Positions 9,281-18,598 of a stretch of 64,000 nucleotides of DNA are shown one piece after another; position 1 is the stretch's first letter, and each line of letters opens with the position of its first letter. The notes under the pieces were generated by a model. It worked only from the letters and a program-made list of their open reading frames with translations. It was not told the DNA's origin and made no database searches. The stretch comes from Archegozetes longisetosus. Lineage: Eukaryota > Arthropoda > Arachnida > Sarcoptiformes > Trhypochthoniidae. Both the position numbers and the translations under genes were made by a program. The stretch covers positions 3,675,129-3,739,128 of the forward strand of contig JAEMBT020000007.1 in assembly GCA_018873245.2 (NCBI GenBank), given 5' to 3'.

Positions 9281-11451
9281 CAGACAAGCTTGTCCACAAG
9301 AACCGTGGACCATATAGGGTTTTGGAGCAATATAAAAATGTTAATTACATTGTAGAAAGTGTTAGAGGTAAGAAGAAACAAGAAATACATCATGTAAGTA
9401 AACTTAGTCCGTGTTACACACGTGACGCTTTAGATTCTACAACTGAGGTTCATGATAGCGACAATGATAGTGATATCAATCACCCTCAAAATACAATCAA
9501 AGTTAGTTCTCCAACAAACATAAAGAAAAGTGCAGATACTGAAAGTACTGAAATAATTACCAATACGTCTCAATTGCACGAACAGTTAAATAATAAATAT
9601 ACAGGTAGCACAGAAGTTTATGAGATTTCGGACAGTTCTGACGATACCATTATTCAGAGTTCTCCTGCAGCTCCAGTTCGTAGAAGTACACGAGTTACTC
9701 GCGGAATACCTTCTATCAAATATAACCCAACCCTATATATAATGTCAATATTAGCTATATTGAGTCTTACAGCTGAAGCTGGTTTTCATAAAGTGTCACC
9801 AATTTTATGGAGAAATACGGGGAAACCAGTACTCATTGGTATACATCCTGTGCAAATGGCGATAAAATACTATAGCCCTTGTGATCTGTTGAGCGATCCT
9901 GACATATTACCATCAGGGTCTCAAGCACCCCTCTATAACTGGTGTAATACTAGTTTCAACTCCGATTTTATGGCACCAGTTCAAAAAATGTGTAAGCCAG
10001 TTAAATTCTCTCCTGGTGCGTTGAATCCTAAATCTCGTGACAAACGCTTGGTTTTAGGAATTGGTTTAGGAGTCATAGCGATTGGCGCGGCAGCTTCTAT
10101 TGGGCTATCGGCTGTAGCAGTAACGAAAACATCAGATTTATCTGATAAATTTAATAATGTAGCTAAACAGCAACAAATATTGATGGAAAATCTAAGACAA
10201 GTTACTCAAAACGATTTGGTCGAAAAACTAGCCCTCAAACGATTAAAAAACGAGATAAGCCAAATGTCAGGTTATGTTAACGAATTATCAGACACTGTCG
10301 GACAAATGAAGAAAACGCTGCCAACCGCTCTTATAATAATGTCAAAATTGGGGGCACAATTTATCTTAACTAGGAATTTATTGTTTGAAATATCACGAAA
10401 GTGGGAATCAAAAGAAATTGACCCACAATTGTTTCAAATATTTAATGTAACCCTCCCATGCAAAGAAAATTGTCCACTTAAATACGCTGAACCAAAAGAG
10501 TGTATTGTCGATGAAAAGGAAAGTTTAATTATAATCAATTTTGATTTAAGGGTCACTCAACCAAGAGCTCATGTTTTAGCAAGTGATGCTTTTACTTTAG
10601 TAACTGTCAACAAGTCTGAAAACTTGTTATGCCATCAAGAATACATTGGACCGAACATGGTTGTATATGATGAAACTCTAGACTGTATTGTCCCTACAAA
10701 AAGCTCCAATATTGATTTTGCAAATGATTTGATTTTAAAACCTGACGAGGTTTATTGCAATAAAAGACAGGTTTCTCCGAGTTCTAAATACTGGGAAATC
10801 AAAAGATGTGAACCTCTCAATAACATTTTAGAAGATGAGATTGTTCAAGTTAAGAATGGAGGAGAAAACAATTTTGTATATTGCAAGTCGTTCAACATAA
10901 AACTATATGAAAAATTGCCACCTGTTAATTGTCCAGATTTTGTATTTTCTTTACCAGCGAATAGATCTTTCCGCATTGGGCGCCTGAGTTATAACACAGA
11001 ACAAATCAAAGTGAGTAATGAAATGCGATTCATACCGGATTTATCACAACGCATAAACTTCCAAATAATGGAAAAAGTTCACCATATCGATATGAGCGCT
11101 GACTTAAAAATAACTGATGAGTTGATAAATTCGATTAATACTGACGCAAAAGAATATGTCTTCAGCAATTATGTTATACCTACGACTTCAGTCATAATTA
11201 TATTGATTATTGTGTTAGCATTGTTTACTATTTATTATTTTGTGATACGTAAGCAAATTGCAACACAAACTCCGGTTTCGAATGATCAAAGTTTAGCATT
11301 TTCGAGAGAAAATGATCTAATTGAAATACAGCCTATAGCTGAGCAAGGAGATGAACTCAAGGGTAACACAAAGACCCACAGAAACAAAGGAAAACATAGA
11401 CCACGCGAAGATTCACATGACTCTAATGACATTAATCCCATAAGGATTTAA
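9250..11451 (+). CDS. env: ORF2: integrase C-terminal (GPY/F) segment in frame with Env
   Basis: Overlaps the end of gag-pol in the -1 frame and is open upstream of the GTG at 9250. Residues ~1-45 are the integrase GPY/F module (NRGPYRVLEQ). A polar, serine/acidic linker follows. Env probably begins at Met165 (9742) with a hydrophobic signal peptide. A furin-type site RDKR (263-266) is followed by a Gly/Ala-rich hydrophobic segment, then a heptad-like helix (~300-360) and several N-glycosylation motifs. A membrane anchor (about 644-668) precedes a short, polar and partly basic tail. This layout is that of class I fusion glycoproteins. Env of errantiviruses is usually made from a spliced RNA; I did not identify the splice sites. 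I could not decide which viral glycoprotein family it comes from. Confidence 0.85.
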   Translation: MYKPTRKRGMTDKLVHKNRGPYRVLEQYKNVNYIVESVRGKKKQEIHHVSKLSPCYTRDALDSTTEVHDSDNDSDINHPQNTIKVSSPTNIKKSADTESTEIITNTSQLHEQLNNKYTGSTEVYEISDSSDDTIIQSSPAAPVRRSTRVTRGIPSIKYNPTLYIMSILAILSLTAEAGFHKVSPILWRNTGKPVLIGIHPVQMAIKYYSPCDLLSDPDILPSGSQAPLYNWCNTSFNSDFMAPVQKMCKPVKFSPGALNPKSRDKRLVLGIGLGVIAIGAAASIGLSAVAVTKTSDLSDKFNNVAKQQQILMENLRQVTQNDLVEKLALKRLKNEISQMSGYVNELSDTVGQMKKTLPTALIIMSKLGAQFILTRNLLFEISRKWESKEIDPQLFQIFNVTLPCKENCPLKYAEPKECIVDEKESLIIINFDLRVTQPRAHVLASDAFTLVTVNKSENLLCHQEYIGPNMVVYDETLDCIVPTKSSNIDFANDLILKPDEVYCNKRQVSPSSKYWEIKRCEPLNNILEDEIVQVKNGGENNFVYCKSFNIKLYEKLPPVNCPDFVFSLPANRSFRIGRLSYNTEQIKVSNEMRFIPDLSQRINFQIMEKVHHIDMSADLKITDELINSINTDAKEYVFSNYVIPTTSVIIILIIVLALFTIYYFVIRKQIATQTPVSNDQSLAFSRENDLIEIQPIAEQGDELKGNTKTHRNKGKHRPREDSHDSNDINPIRI

Positions 11452-11543
11452 CTTAAAACTCCTATTCGTTTTCTACTATTTTACTATTTAATCAAATGAA
11501 TATTTAATCAATGTGATAATTAATGATTATTCAGATATAAATA

Positions 11544-11954
11544 ATGGCTGAAGCGATGATTAAAACTCGTTTAATGGATAAAAACAGAAAAAAATATAAC
11601 TTTAAAAAGAAAAACTATTTTACGCCAAGTGAGGCCAAAAGAGAATTCACACGCAATGCACAATTGGATCAAATCGCAAGCACGATTCGAGTGGTAAAGC
11701 GTGAAATACACACTATAGTCGATGGCTTATCACCAAACTCGAGCATAAACTCACGAAGAAGCACAGCACGAATGTCAACCGCATTACCTTCTGGGTATCG
11801 ATCAGGGCTCAACTCAGTAATTGATGATCTCCGCGATATCCAGGAGTCATTAGCAAACCTCCAAATGGAAATATCTCGCTTGAGTATCGAGTATAAAACT
11901 CGTACTCTCATGCCACAAGTACAACAAATGCAACGCTATTATAATCATTACTGA
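11544..11954 (+). CDS. ORF3 of the LTR element, unknown function (136 aa)
   Basis: An ATG-initiated ORF 92 bp after the env stop and 233 bp before the 3' LTR. The first 25 residues are very basic (KNRKKYNFKKKNY). The middle is Ser/Arg-rich (SINSRRSTARMS). The C-terminal half looks like an amphipathic coiled coil (SVIDDLRDIQESLANLQMEI). No signal peptide or membrane segment is visible. Its codon use reads like a real gene and its position matches accessory genes of complex retroviruses, but I recognise no family. A nucleic-acid-binding or Gag-associated role is only a guess from the basic N-terminus. Confidence 0.65.
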   Translation: MAEAMIKTRLMDKNRKKYNFKKKNYFTPSEAKREFTRNAQLDQIASTIRVVKREIHTIVDGLSPNSSINSRRSTARMSTALPSGYRSGLNSVIDDLRDIQESLANLQMEISRLSIEYKTRTLMPQVQQMQRYYNHY

Positions 11955-12173
11955 ACTTAATGCATTGATATCAATTTTTGATTAAGTTAATCATTCAACT
12001 ATTTTATTTTATTTGGGCATATAACCGATTTTTTTAATATTCATTATTTGTTTTTTTACGTATTATTGGTAACTTTCAAAATTATTAATTATCTGTATAA
12101 GTGATGACTATTTTTAATTATTGGCGTTATAATGACAACCCAGTTGTGAAAGATTTCACTGAAATCTTTAGTT
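11955..12173 (+). other. 3' untranslated region of the element
   Basis: A T-rich stretch between ORF3 and the purine tract. It holds no ORF or recognisable signal apart from a short palindrome GATTTCACTGAAATC near 12151. Confidence 0.5.
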
Positions 12174-12187
12174 GAGGGAGACCGAAG
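12174..12187 (+). other. Polypurine tract for plus-strand priming
   Basis: GAGGGAGACCGAAG abuts the TGTT of the 3' LTR. The two C residues interrupt the purine run. Confidence 0.6.
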
Positions 12188-12703
12188 TGTTAATGCAAAA
12201 TATTTCTTGCATTCACATATGTCGCATATTAGAATGCAAAATAGGGCGCGACCTTAAGATCTTAGGGAAGCGACCTATTCTGCGAACTCAAGCAATAAAA
12301 CTTTATTGCTTGAGCTCAAAGTTGAGCTATTTTAAGATGAGTTGACAGTAAGTGTCAATTCATCGGAATTAGCTTAAGTATTTTAAGGTCAGTCGATTGA
12401 GACTGACCAGGAGTTGAAAAACTTTAAACATAAGTGAACACGATTGGTCACGGCCCTAAACTGAGGAGTATTTAAGGGCACTCGCAGGCCATACTCGGGG
12501 CGGATAAATGGTTTTGTCTAATCATCTTATCAGACGTCTTGTTTTCAGTATACGTTAAATCTTTTTTGTATTTTATATCTTAAAATAAACTTTAATAAAA
12601 CTAGTAGTTGGATTAGTTTTTTAATATAATAAGTTTGTATATCTTTTGGTGTTTCTTTAAAAAGTCGCACTTAAGGCAATCTAACTTGGCAAATGCGACA
12701 ACA
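12188..12703 (+). repeat. 3' LTR (516 bp)
   Basis: Same length as the 5' LTR and identical to it except for A at 12693. It ends AACA and is followed by ATAT (12704-12707). Confidence 0.95.
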
Positions 12704-13061
12704 ATATAGTCTTCATAAAGATCCGTTAGATTTCTCGTTTGTGGATAAATTCTAAGACTGAATTAAACAATATCAGGAATTTAAAAGAAAAAATTTGAGT
12801 TAATATTTCAAATTAAGTTAGGAAGATTAATAACTTGGCCTTTATTCGTTTAGCGAACTCCAACATCATGAAAATAAGAGGCCCACACCATTGATAATTG
12901 AGAACTGTACTGTTCCCAATGAATTCTTCATCATATTGAAGGATTGGAGGCCACATATTTGGCAAAACATCAATCAAGAAATCATTTTGATTTTGAGTCA
13001 AATTAACGATTTGATTATCTGATGTTAGATTAACACAGCTGTTTTTATTGAAATTTAGCAT
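12704..13061 (-). pseudogene. 5' part of the LTR-interrupted ionotropic receptor gene
   Basis: Exon 13061..12835 (donor GTTATT), a 77-bp intron, then exon start 12757 (acceptor TTTAATTCAG) running into the insertion at 12704. The first exon reads like the S1 ligand-binding half of an iGluR: NMWPPILQYDEE (residues 35-46), then WCGPLIFMMLEFAKR, like WPP...G...(C/L)...LAKRL in that family. The next exon continues NLRIYPQTRNL and is cut in the middle of a codon run by the LTR element. With one ATAT removed the split exon is 200 bp and stays open. The Met at 13061 lacks a following signal peptide, so more exons probably lie upstream; an acceptor at about 13040 is possible. Confidence 0.7.
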
Positions 13062-14363
13062 TTCAATTGAATATTCAAATCACACGACTGTTCGAACAAA
13101 GATCGCTGAGTATACTGTGTGGCTGATTGCTATGAAAGTGCACTTTGCATTGTATGGTAATTCTTGTAGATATCTCGGTTTGTTTCGATTTCAAAATTTT
13201 GTCATGGAAATAAATGTAGTTTTGTTAAAAATTCATAGAATACTTCAAAATAACACCTAATATATTAGTATAGTGACTTGTATCTAAACCATTAGTAAAT
13301 ATGACAATAAAGATCATCAATATTGATCGAAAAGATGATTAAGTAGGGGTTTATCTCTTGTGTCTGCTCAACACAATTTTATTATGCATTTCGCTTAAAA
13401 TTTATATTTAGGCTTATCTTAATTGGCATTAATTCATCCGCTAATGATTACAGAATGTAAAAGTTGCTAATTGATTTTACTAAACTATACAAACTATTAA
13501 TTTTATTCAAAGACTGATTTGATTGATTTGAGTTCATGCAATATTAATACCCCCTCTCAAAGGAAGTAATACTATTCTCTCCTATTTTACAATCTAATAC
13601 TACTGTCAAAAAGATTGCTGAGTATACTGTGTACCTTAAGTTTTATGAGAGCTGAAATGATTGTTCGTGTGAAGGGCTTTATAAAATCGAAACTATCAAT
13701 GTGTCGGTAGCAATAATTTGTCAGATCAGAGATAAAAGCTATCTTATCTGAGAGTTGAACTTTTATCAATAATTACTTCGTTGAAGCTAATTCTCATAAT
13801 ATAACCAAAACATGGAAATAAACTATCTGCTTAAACCTTATCACTTTTTAAAATGAATATTGATTTACAGTCTTTTTCAAATATGAGATTTTGAAACGAG
13901 AATCGATTATAAGACTAGAATTTAGGAGAAGAAAATCGCATGTTTAATAGTAATTGTGTTTGTACCTTGAAATCTTGAAAATCTTTAACGTAAAACCTAA
14001 TATTTGAGTTATGCATGTGTTAATCTTATAATAGGAATTTCTTAAAGACCTGGTATTAGGAACAAACTTAATTGTGCTAATTTCAGCAGTGTTGTTTATA
14101 TGCAAGACTTTATATACTTAATAAGTACATAACATTTTGTGATAATTCTTGTTGACATCTCGGTTTGTTTTGATTACAAAACTGTCATAGAAATAAATGT
14201 AGTTTCGTTTAAAAATTCATGAAATATTTCAAAATACCACCTAATATATTAGAATGGTGATTGGAATCTAAATCATTAGTAAATATGACAAAAAGTTCTA
14301 TTGATGTAAAGGTGATTAAGTAGATTCATCTGTTTTTATATTTCATTAAAACTTATTAAGGAG
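13062..14363. other. Upstream flank of the receptor gene with a direct duplication
   Basis: A ~200-bp sequence at 13141-13360 recurs at 14127-14325 in the same orientation, with shared blocks CTCGGTTTGTTT, AAATAAATGTAGTTT, CACCTAATATATTAG and CATTAGTAAATATGACAA. A 20-bp piece (GCTGAGTATACTGTGT) is also shared between 13107 and 13617. No gene is supported here. Confidence 0.5.
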
Positions 14364-14452
14364 GACTGTAGTAATGACAAAATTTTATTCTCAGTAAAAC
14401 TGGTATAATCAACAGTTTTATTGAAAGTAGAACTATAGACATTACTACAGTC
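14364..14452. repeat. 89-nt hairpin with 13-bp perfect terminal arms
   Basis: GACTGTAGTAATG (14364-14376) pairs with CATTACTACAGTC (14440-14452). Inside, AGTAAAACTG and CAGTTTTATT form a second stem around a 10-nt loop. The part between the stems pairs weakly. Confidence 0.65.
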
Positions 14453-14637
14453 GCCCAGGTGTAATTTGATGCCTTCGTATTCTTTCAACCACTTAACCCT
14501 TTAGTGGAACCATGGCTGGAAAAGCTGTCATTTGAACTTTGAACTTTTATTAAAAATCATAGGTTCGCGTCACACCTGAAAAATTTTAGCTATCCCTCAG
14601 AAAAGTTTCTGGCTATCGAATGGCATCAATCGTGCAG

Positions 14638-15225
14638 AAAGCATTGACTAGAAGACCTCTAGCTTAAGAGGTCAATGCAATTCACAAAACTTTTCAACCA
14701 GAAAACACTAAACATAAACTAATTGAATAAAAACCTTATACGTAACGATTGCCATCCAATTTAATCTAGAATAACATTAAAATATAATACTGTCATTTAA
14801 AAGTAAAAATTGTTTTAACGATTAAAATACATTTTATTAGATAAGAAAAACGAAGGTTTATATTGTAGTGATCTGACCCTGACTCAAGAGCCAGCCAGTC
14901 TGACACTACTCAACTATTGAAAAGTTAATCGTTCGACTAATGAACGAACTAAGAACTTTTGACATTAATGTCACCCCTTCTTAGAAATAATAAGATATAA
15001 AAGGCGTGCTTTCAACGAGACACGCAGTGGTTGATGTAGTGTCTGTAGCTTGAATTAATATTTATGAGTAGATAAATTACTTTTGCTTCAATATATATAT
15101 ATATATATATATATATTTAACTGCATTTCAGTATATGCTTAACATGAGTAAATGTATTCTATTGGCTGAAGAGTTTTATGAATCGCGTCGACCTCTTAAG
15201 CTAGAGGTCTTCTCGTCAATGCTTT
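14638..15225. repeat. Element with ~60-bp terminal inverted repeats
   Basis: 14638-14697 and the reverse complement of 15167-15225 match closely: AAAGCATTGAC, AGAAGACCTCTAGCTTAAGA and ATTCAcAAAACT are shared. Each arm contains its own small palindrome GACCTCT/AGAGGTC. The interior has no ORF but holds a TATAAAAGGCG (about 14995-15006) and a TA microsatellite. Confidence 0.6.
15091..15117. repeat. TA microsatellite
   Basis: An uninterrupted alternating A-T run inside the 14638-15225 element. Confidence 0.9.
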
Positions 15226-15314
15226 ATGTACCTTTACGTTTAATATAATTCATTTTTAAAAATTCAATTTTAATTAGTTTCAATTAATTTTTAACTAGCT
15301 ACGACTAACATTTT

Positions 15315-15600
15315 TCAGCCACGAGTCCCAAAGACGCCAGTATTTTCGTATAACATTCTAGCGTTTTCCTTCAAGTCGAGTTATGGCGAGATAGCTTTTC
15401 AGTCAGTGTGCCGCAGAAAAACTTGCCAATCAGGGGTTTTACCACGTCACCATTCTTCTATCAAACATAACACAAGCTTTCATTATTCACAGCTTATACC
15501 AAAGGCTAGAATAGTGACTGAGAATTCAGTCAAGCTACAAGGCAACTATTGTCGATGCATTTCCCGCGTAAGTCTTTATAACGGTGGGACTCGTGGCTGA
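15315..15600. mobile_element. 286-bp MITE with 16-bp perfect terminal inverted repeats
   Basis: TCAGCCACGAGTCCCA (15315-15330) is exactly repeated in inverse at 15585-15600. The left end with its flank (CTAACATTTTTCAGCCACGA) has a relative at 16790-16811 (CTAAAATTTTTCAGCCACGA), which suggests a small family. The open frame inside is not convincing as a gene. Confidence 0.7.
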
Positions 15601-15628
15601 TAAGCTTATATGTGAGATGTTTAAAATA

Positions 15629-15996
15629 AATGGCTGTATAGTGAATTCTAAACAATAGTCATCATATAGATAATTGATTTTCAAAAGCGATATTGAGAAT
15701 TTTAAAAGCTTACAACTCTTGAAGCGCTCAACCGATATGCTTAAGATTTATGTTTTTGGAATCTGTGTGCAAAAACCTTTGAAACGATGTGCATATCACC
15801 GATGTTCACCGGTGGGCCTATTGGAACAGATGATGATATGCACATCATTTCAAAGGTTTTTGCACACAGATTCCAAAAACATAAGTCTTAAGCATATCGG
15901 TTGAGCGCTTCAAGAGTTGCAAGCTTTAGAAATTTTGAATGTCACTCTTTAAAAATGAATTAAATATGAGTGTTCTGAACGAGTTATATAGCCATT
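15629..15996. repeat. 368-bp palindrome with near-identical core arms
   Basis: Core arms 15706-15798 and 15834-15926 differ at only 3 of 93 positions. Outside the core the pairing continues with growing divergence to AATGGCTGTATA (15629) and TATATAGCCATT (15996). The geometric centre falls at the perfect palindrome CACCGGTG (15807-15814). As RNA it would form a very long hairpin. Confidence 0.8.
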
Positions 15997-16596
15997 CAAA
16001 TGGAAACTTCAATTGATGCACCGCCGACAGGTAAAAGTTGTGTATTTAATATTCCTAAAAAGATCCAGAAGAGCTGATAAACTTTAGGGAGAGACAACTC
16101 ATTGAGACTTGTGTTAAGTATATTGAGATTAATCAATAAATGCATTCTTAATAACAAGTTTAGAATTTTTCAATAAATTTTGAGTCATGCTAATGAAAAG
16201 ATTTGATAAAATACTGTGAGTCGAAAAGTTTTCAATAGTTGAAAATAACACGTTTTTATTATGAAAAGTTTTTATCGTTCCTTTATAAACGTGTTATTAA
16301 TTCGATTTAAAAGTGCCAGTAATTGTCAAATCCGATGCAAAAATCACTTGAATGAGTTATAATTTGATATTTCATTAAAATTATTTAATAGGTCTGATCA
16401 GTATTTTGGTTCCATGGCTGATTGATTACTAACATTAAATTGACTTTTGCTGTGAGTGACACTAAGATACTGGTCATGTTTATCAAGGACTAACTTATCA
16501 TTATTTGAATTTTCTCGTCACTTTTATCCAAACGCATCAGGGATTAATCCAGGATCAATGCATAACTTTTATCTGTTGACTGTATCTCTATATTTC

Positions 16597-16672
16597 GTCG
16601 CTTTGGAACTATACTGTCGTATCTATAATGTTATTTGAATGAGAGGTATGACAGTATAGTTGCAAGGCGAGG
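16597..16672. repeat. 76-nt hairpin
   Basis: CGCTTTGGAACTATACTGTC and, inverted, CGCCTTGCAACTATACTGTC form arms of about 27 bp with few mismatches, around a loop of about 20 nt. Confidence 0.6.
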
Positions 16673-17718
16673 ATTTGCCATCAGACCATGAGGTCAAAAG
16701 TGTTTACACGTTTGCCTTCACTTCTTTAAGATGCGATCACTTAAATAATATATAGATTCCTAACAACCCTTAGAGTGACTCTAGACTCGCCTAAAATTTT
16801 TCAGCCACGAATACCAATAATGGAAATTCTCAAACTGTTCCACCGAAGGGCTAATCGAGTTCACTCAAGAATTTCTATCAATGTTTCTATATTTATCTCT
16901 AATTTGAGCGTCAAACTTACTGTCCATATTAGAGCTAAATTCATTTTCTTCAATAGAAATATGTTTCTTTTATCTTTCATTATCTTCTAATGACAACATT
17001 TTATTGTTTTATATAAATTAATTTATTTGTGAATAAACCGTATTGATTGTTTTATATTTGTAACATTTCACATTATTTACTCTCTAAAACGATTTAAATG
17101 CTTTTATTTCAATTTTGAAAAAATACAAAAAGCTTTTGTAGATTGAAATGAGCTTGTCAACGCTTATGAAAATTAGGACCTTTTGTTAAAAGAAATATGG
17201 TATTTTTCGCCATAAACTAGGGTACAATAAGACTTAACTGAAAATTAGTTGACTTATGTGTCCCAGTTTTATGCTGATAACAATTAACGCATCAAATGAA
17301 AGTCAGACTTATCTTATTCCGTAACAAAGGTCCCAGATATGAAAACTTCATTAAGATAGATTTGAGATCTTTGTATCAGCAGAAGCTAAAACTTATAGCA
17401 TGTCTGTACAATATTGTCTTATAATATGTAAATGTATGAGATTTTTGTCTTTTCTCTTTAATGCGTTAATTATCTCAAAACAATAGATAAAATGAAAAAA
17501 TACGTGAAATAATTTCCAAGTTTTAGTACAGTGCTAGTGGAGATGCAGATAATATGAGAGCTAGAATGTATAATTTTCATTTCAATCAATCTAATAATAT
17601 CCGCACAATAGTGACCCTATTTTTCTGTGACCACTATTACTCAAGATATGCTGATGGCGTAGACAAATCAGTGATGTCGTTGGATTTAGAATGAAGAGTT
17701 AGGGAAAGCCTGCATATC

Positions 17719-18155
17719 TCATGACAAGAGAAACCCAAAATAGGTTAAAAATAGGTAAAATCATGAAATAGTGAAACAAACCCTCATACTAATTGTTCAA
17801 GTTTTTATCAAAAAATTATCAAATGAGTAGTTTTTGGTTATCTCTTAAGTTTTTTTCAACTTTGAATAACAATTTACAAAAATTATAAAAGCATAACACA
17901 ACACTACATAAGTAAATAAATAAATAAACGTGTTTTAAATAGTGATACTCATTGCTTAAAATAATATATTAAATTTTTTGACATAAGTGTGAGTAATGTA
18001 TTGAAACCTTAATATGTATTAAAAGTAACGATTCATTTAGTGTTTAGTCATTTGATTGTTTTTTGATAAAAACTTGAACAATTAGTATGAGGGTTTGTTT
18101 CACTATTTCATGATTTTATCTATTTTTAACCTATTTTGGGTTTCTCTGCTCATGA
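17719..18155. repeat. Inverted repeat pair with ~108-bp arms (about 95% identical)
   Basis: 17719-17827 and the reverse complement of 18048-18155 align over their whole length with about five differences. Shared blocks include GAGAAACCCAAAATAGG, CATGAAATAGTGAAAC and ACTAATTGTTCAAG. The 220-bp spacer is A/T-rich without an ORF. It looks like a young non-autonomous element or fold-back. Confidence 0.75.
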
Positions 18156-18303
18156 CTGAAGTGATTGCATGGGGAGCCAAAAACTTATTTTTAACCCATT
18201 TAGACGCGGGTTCTTTATAGTTGTGAATATTACTCCGATATTTTGAATCCGAAATGAACCGTAAAAAGAAGGATTCCGTTATAACATTGGCCCTTCCCCT
18301 CAA
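18119..18303 (-). CDS. Candidate isolated exon, unknown protein
   Basis: A minus-strand open stretch of less A/T-rich sequence than its surroundings (GRANVITESFFLRF ... WVKNKFLAPHAITSVMS). It has a possible acceptor before 18300 and a possible donor AATAG/GTTAAA near 18130. Its 3' end overlaps the right arm of the 17719-18155 inverted repeat, so it may be a fragment carried by an element. I recognise no family. Confidence 0.2.
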
Positions 18304-18598
18304 AAATGGATAAAATAATTTTTTAAAAAACTAATTGAACTCATTTATAATGCAAAAAATTGAAATTTATCGTATTTATTGTTGTTTTTGTGCAATTTTT
18401 TAAAAATAACAAAATAGATGTGAAAAATCGAATTTTAGCTGAATACAAATGAAAAAGAATATGATTTTTTGCAAATGAAAAAATTTTAATTAATGAAGAG
18501 ATTAATAAGGAAGCTTGAAAAAATATTTATGTAAAGAAGTATCAAACTCAGCATGTTTCATTGCAAAGTTGACACTCTTGACTGATGAACCTTAGATA

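Larger units (their letters stand above)
3707..12703 (+). mobile_element. Env-bearing Ty3/Gypsy LTR element (errantivirus-like), near full length
   Basis: The element is 8997 bp: 516-bp LTR, primer site, fused gag-pol ORF, overlapping ORF with integrase C-terminus and Env, a third small ORF, purine tract, 516-bp LTR, all flanked by ATAT. The domain order PR-RT-RNaseH-IN places it in Ty3/Gypsy. The envelope ORF makes it retrovirus-like. The LTRs differ at one position that I can see (G at 4212, A at 12693), so the insertion is recent. It lies inside an exon of a receptor gene on the opposite strand. Intactness is limited by a frame break between integrase core and C-terminus near 9230-9250. 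Confidence 0.95.

Noticed and set aside
13587..13769. Minus-strand frame with KIAFISDLTNYCYR, reminiscent of the S2 lobe of an iGluR
   Set aside because: An in-frame stop lies just upstream, there is no good acceptor, and no M4-like exon follows. It could be a relic of a second receptor gene but the match is too short.
14560..14580. tRNA B-box-like GGTTCGCGTC
   Set aside because: Does not complete a B box and no A box or acceptor stem is present at the right spacing. I found no convincing tRNA or rRNA in the window.
14865..15160. Possible solo LTR (TG...CA, TATAAAAGGCG)
   Set aside because: No target duplication or convincing ends; the region is better described by the 14638-15225 inverted repeats.
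15406..15600. 64-codon plus-strand frame
   Set aside because: It falls inside the MITE and ends in its terminal repeat; not a gene.
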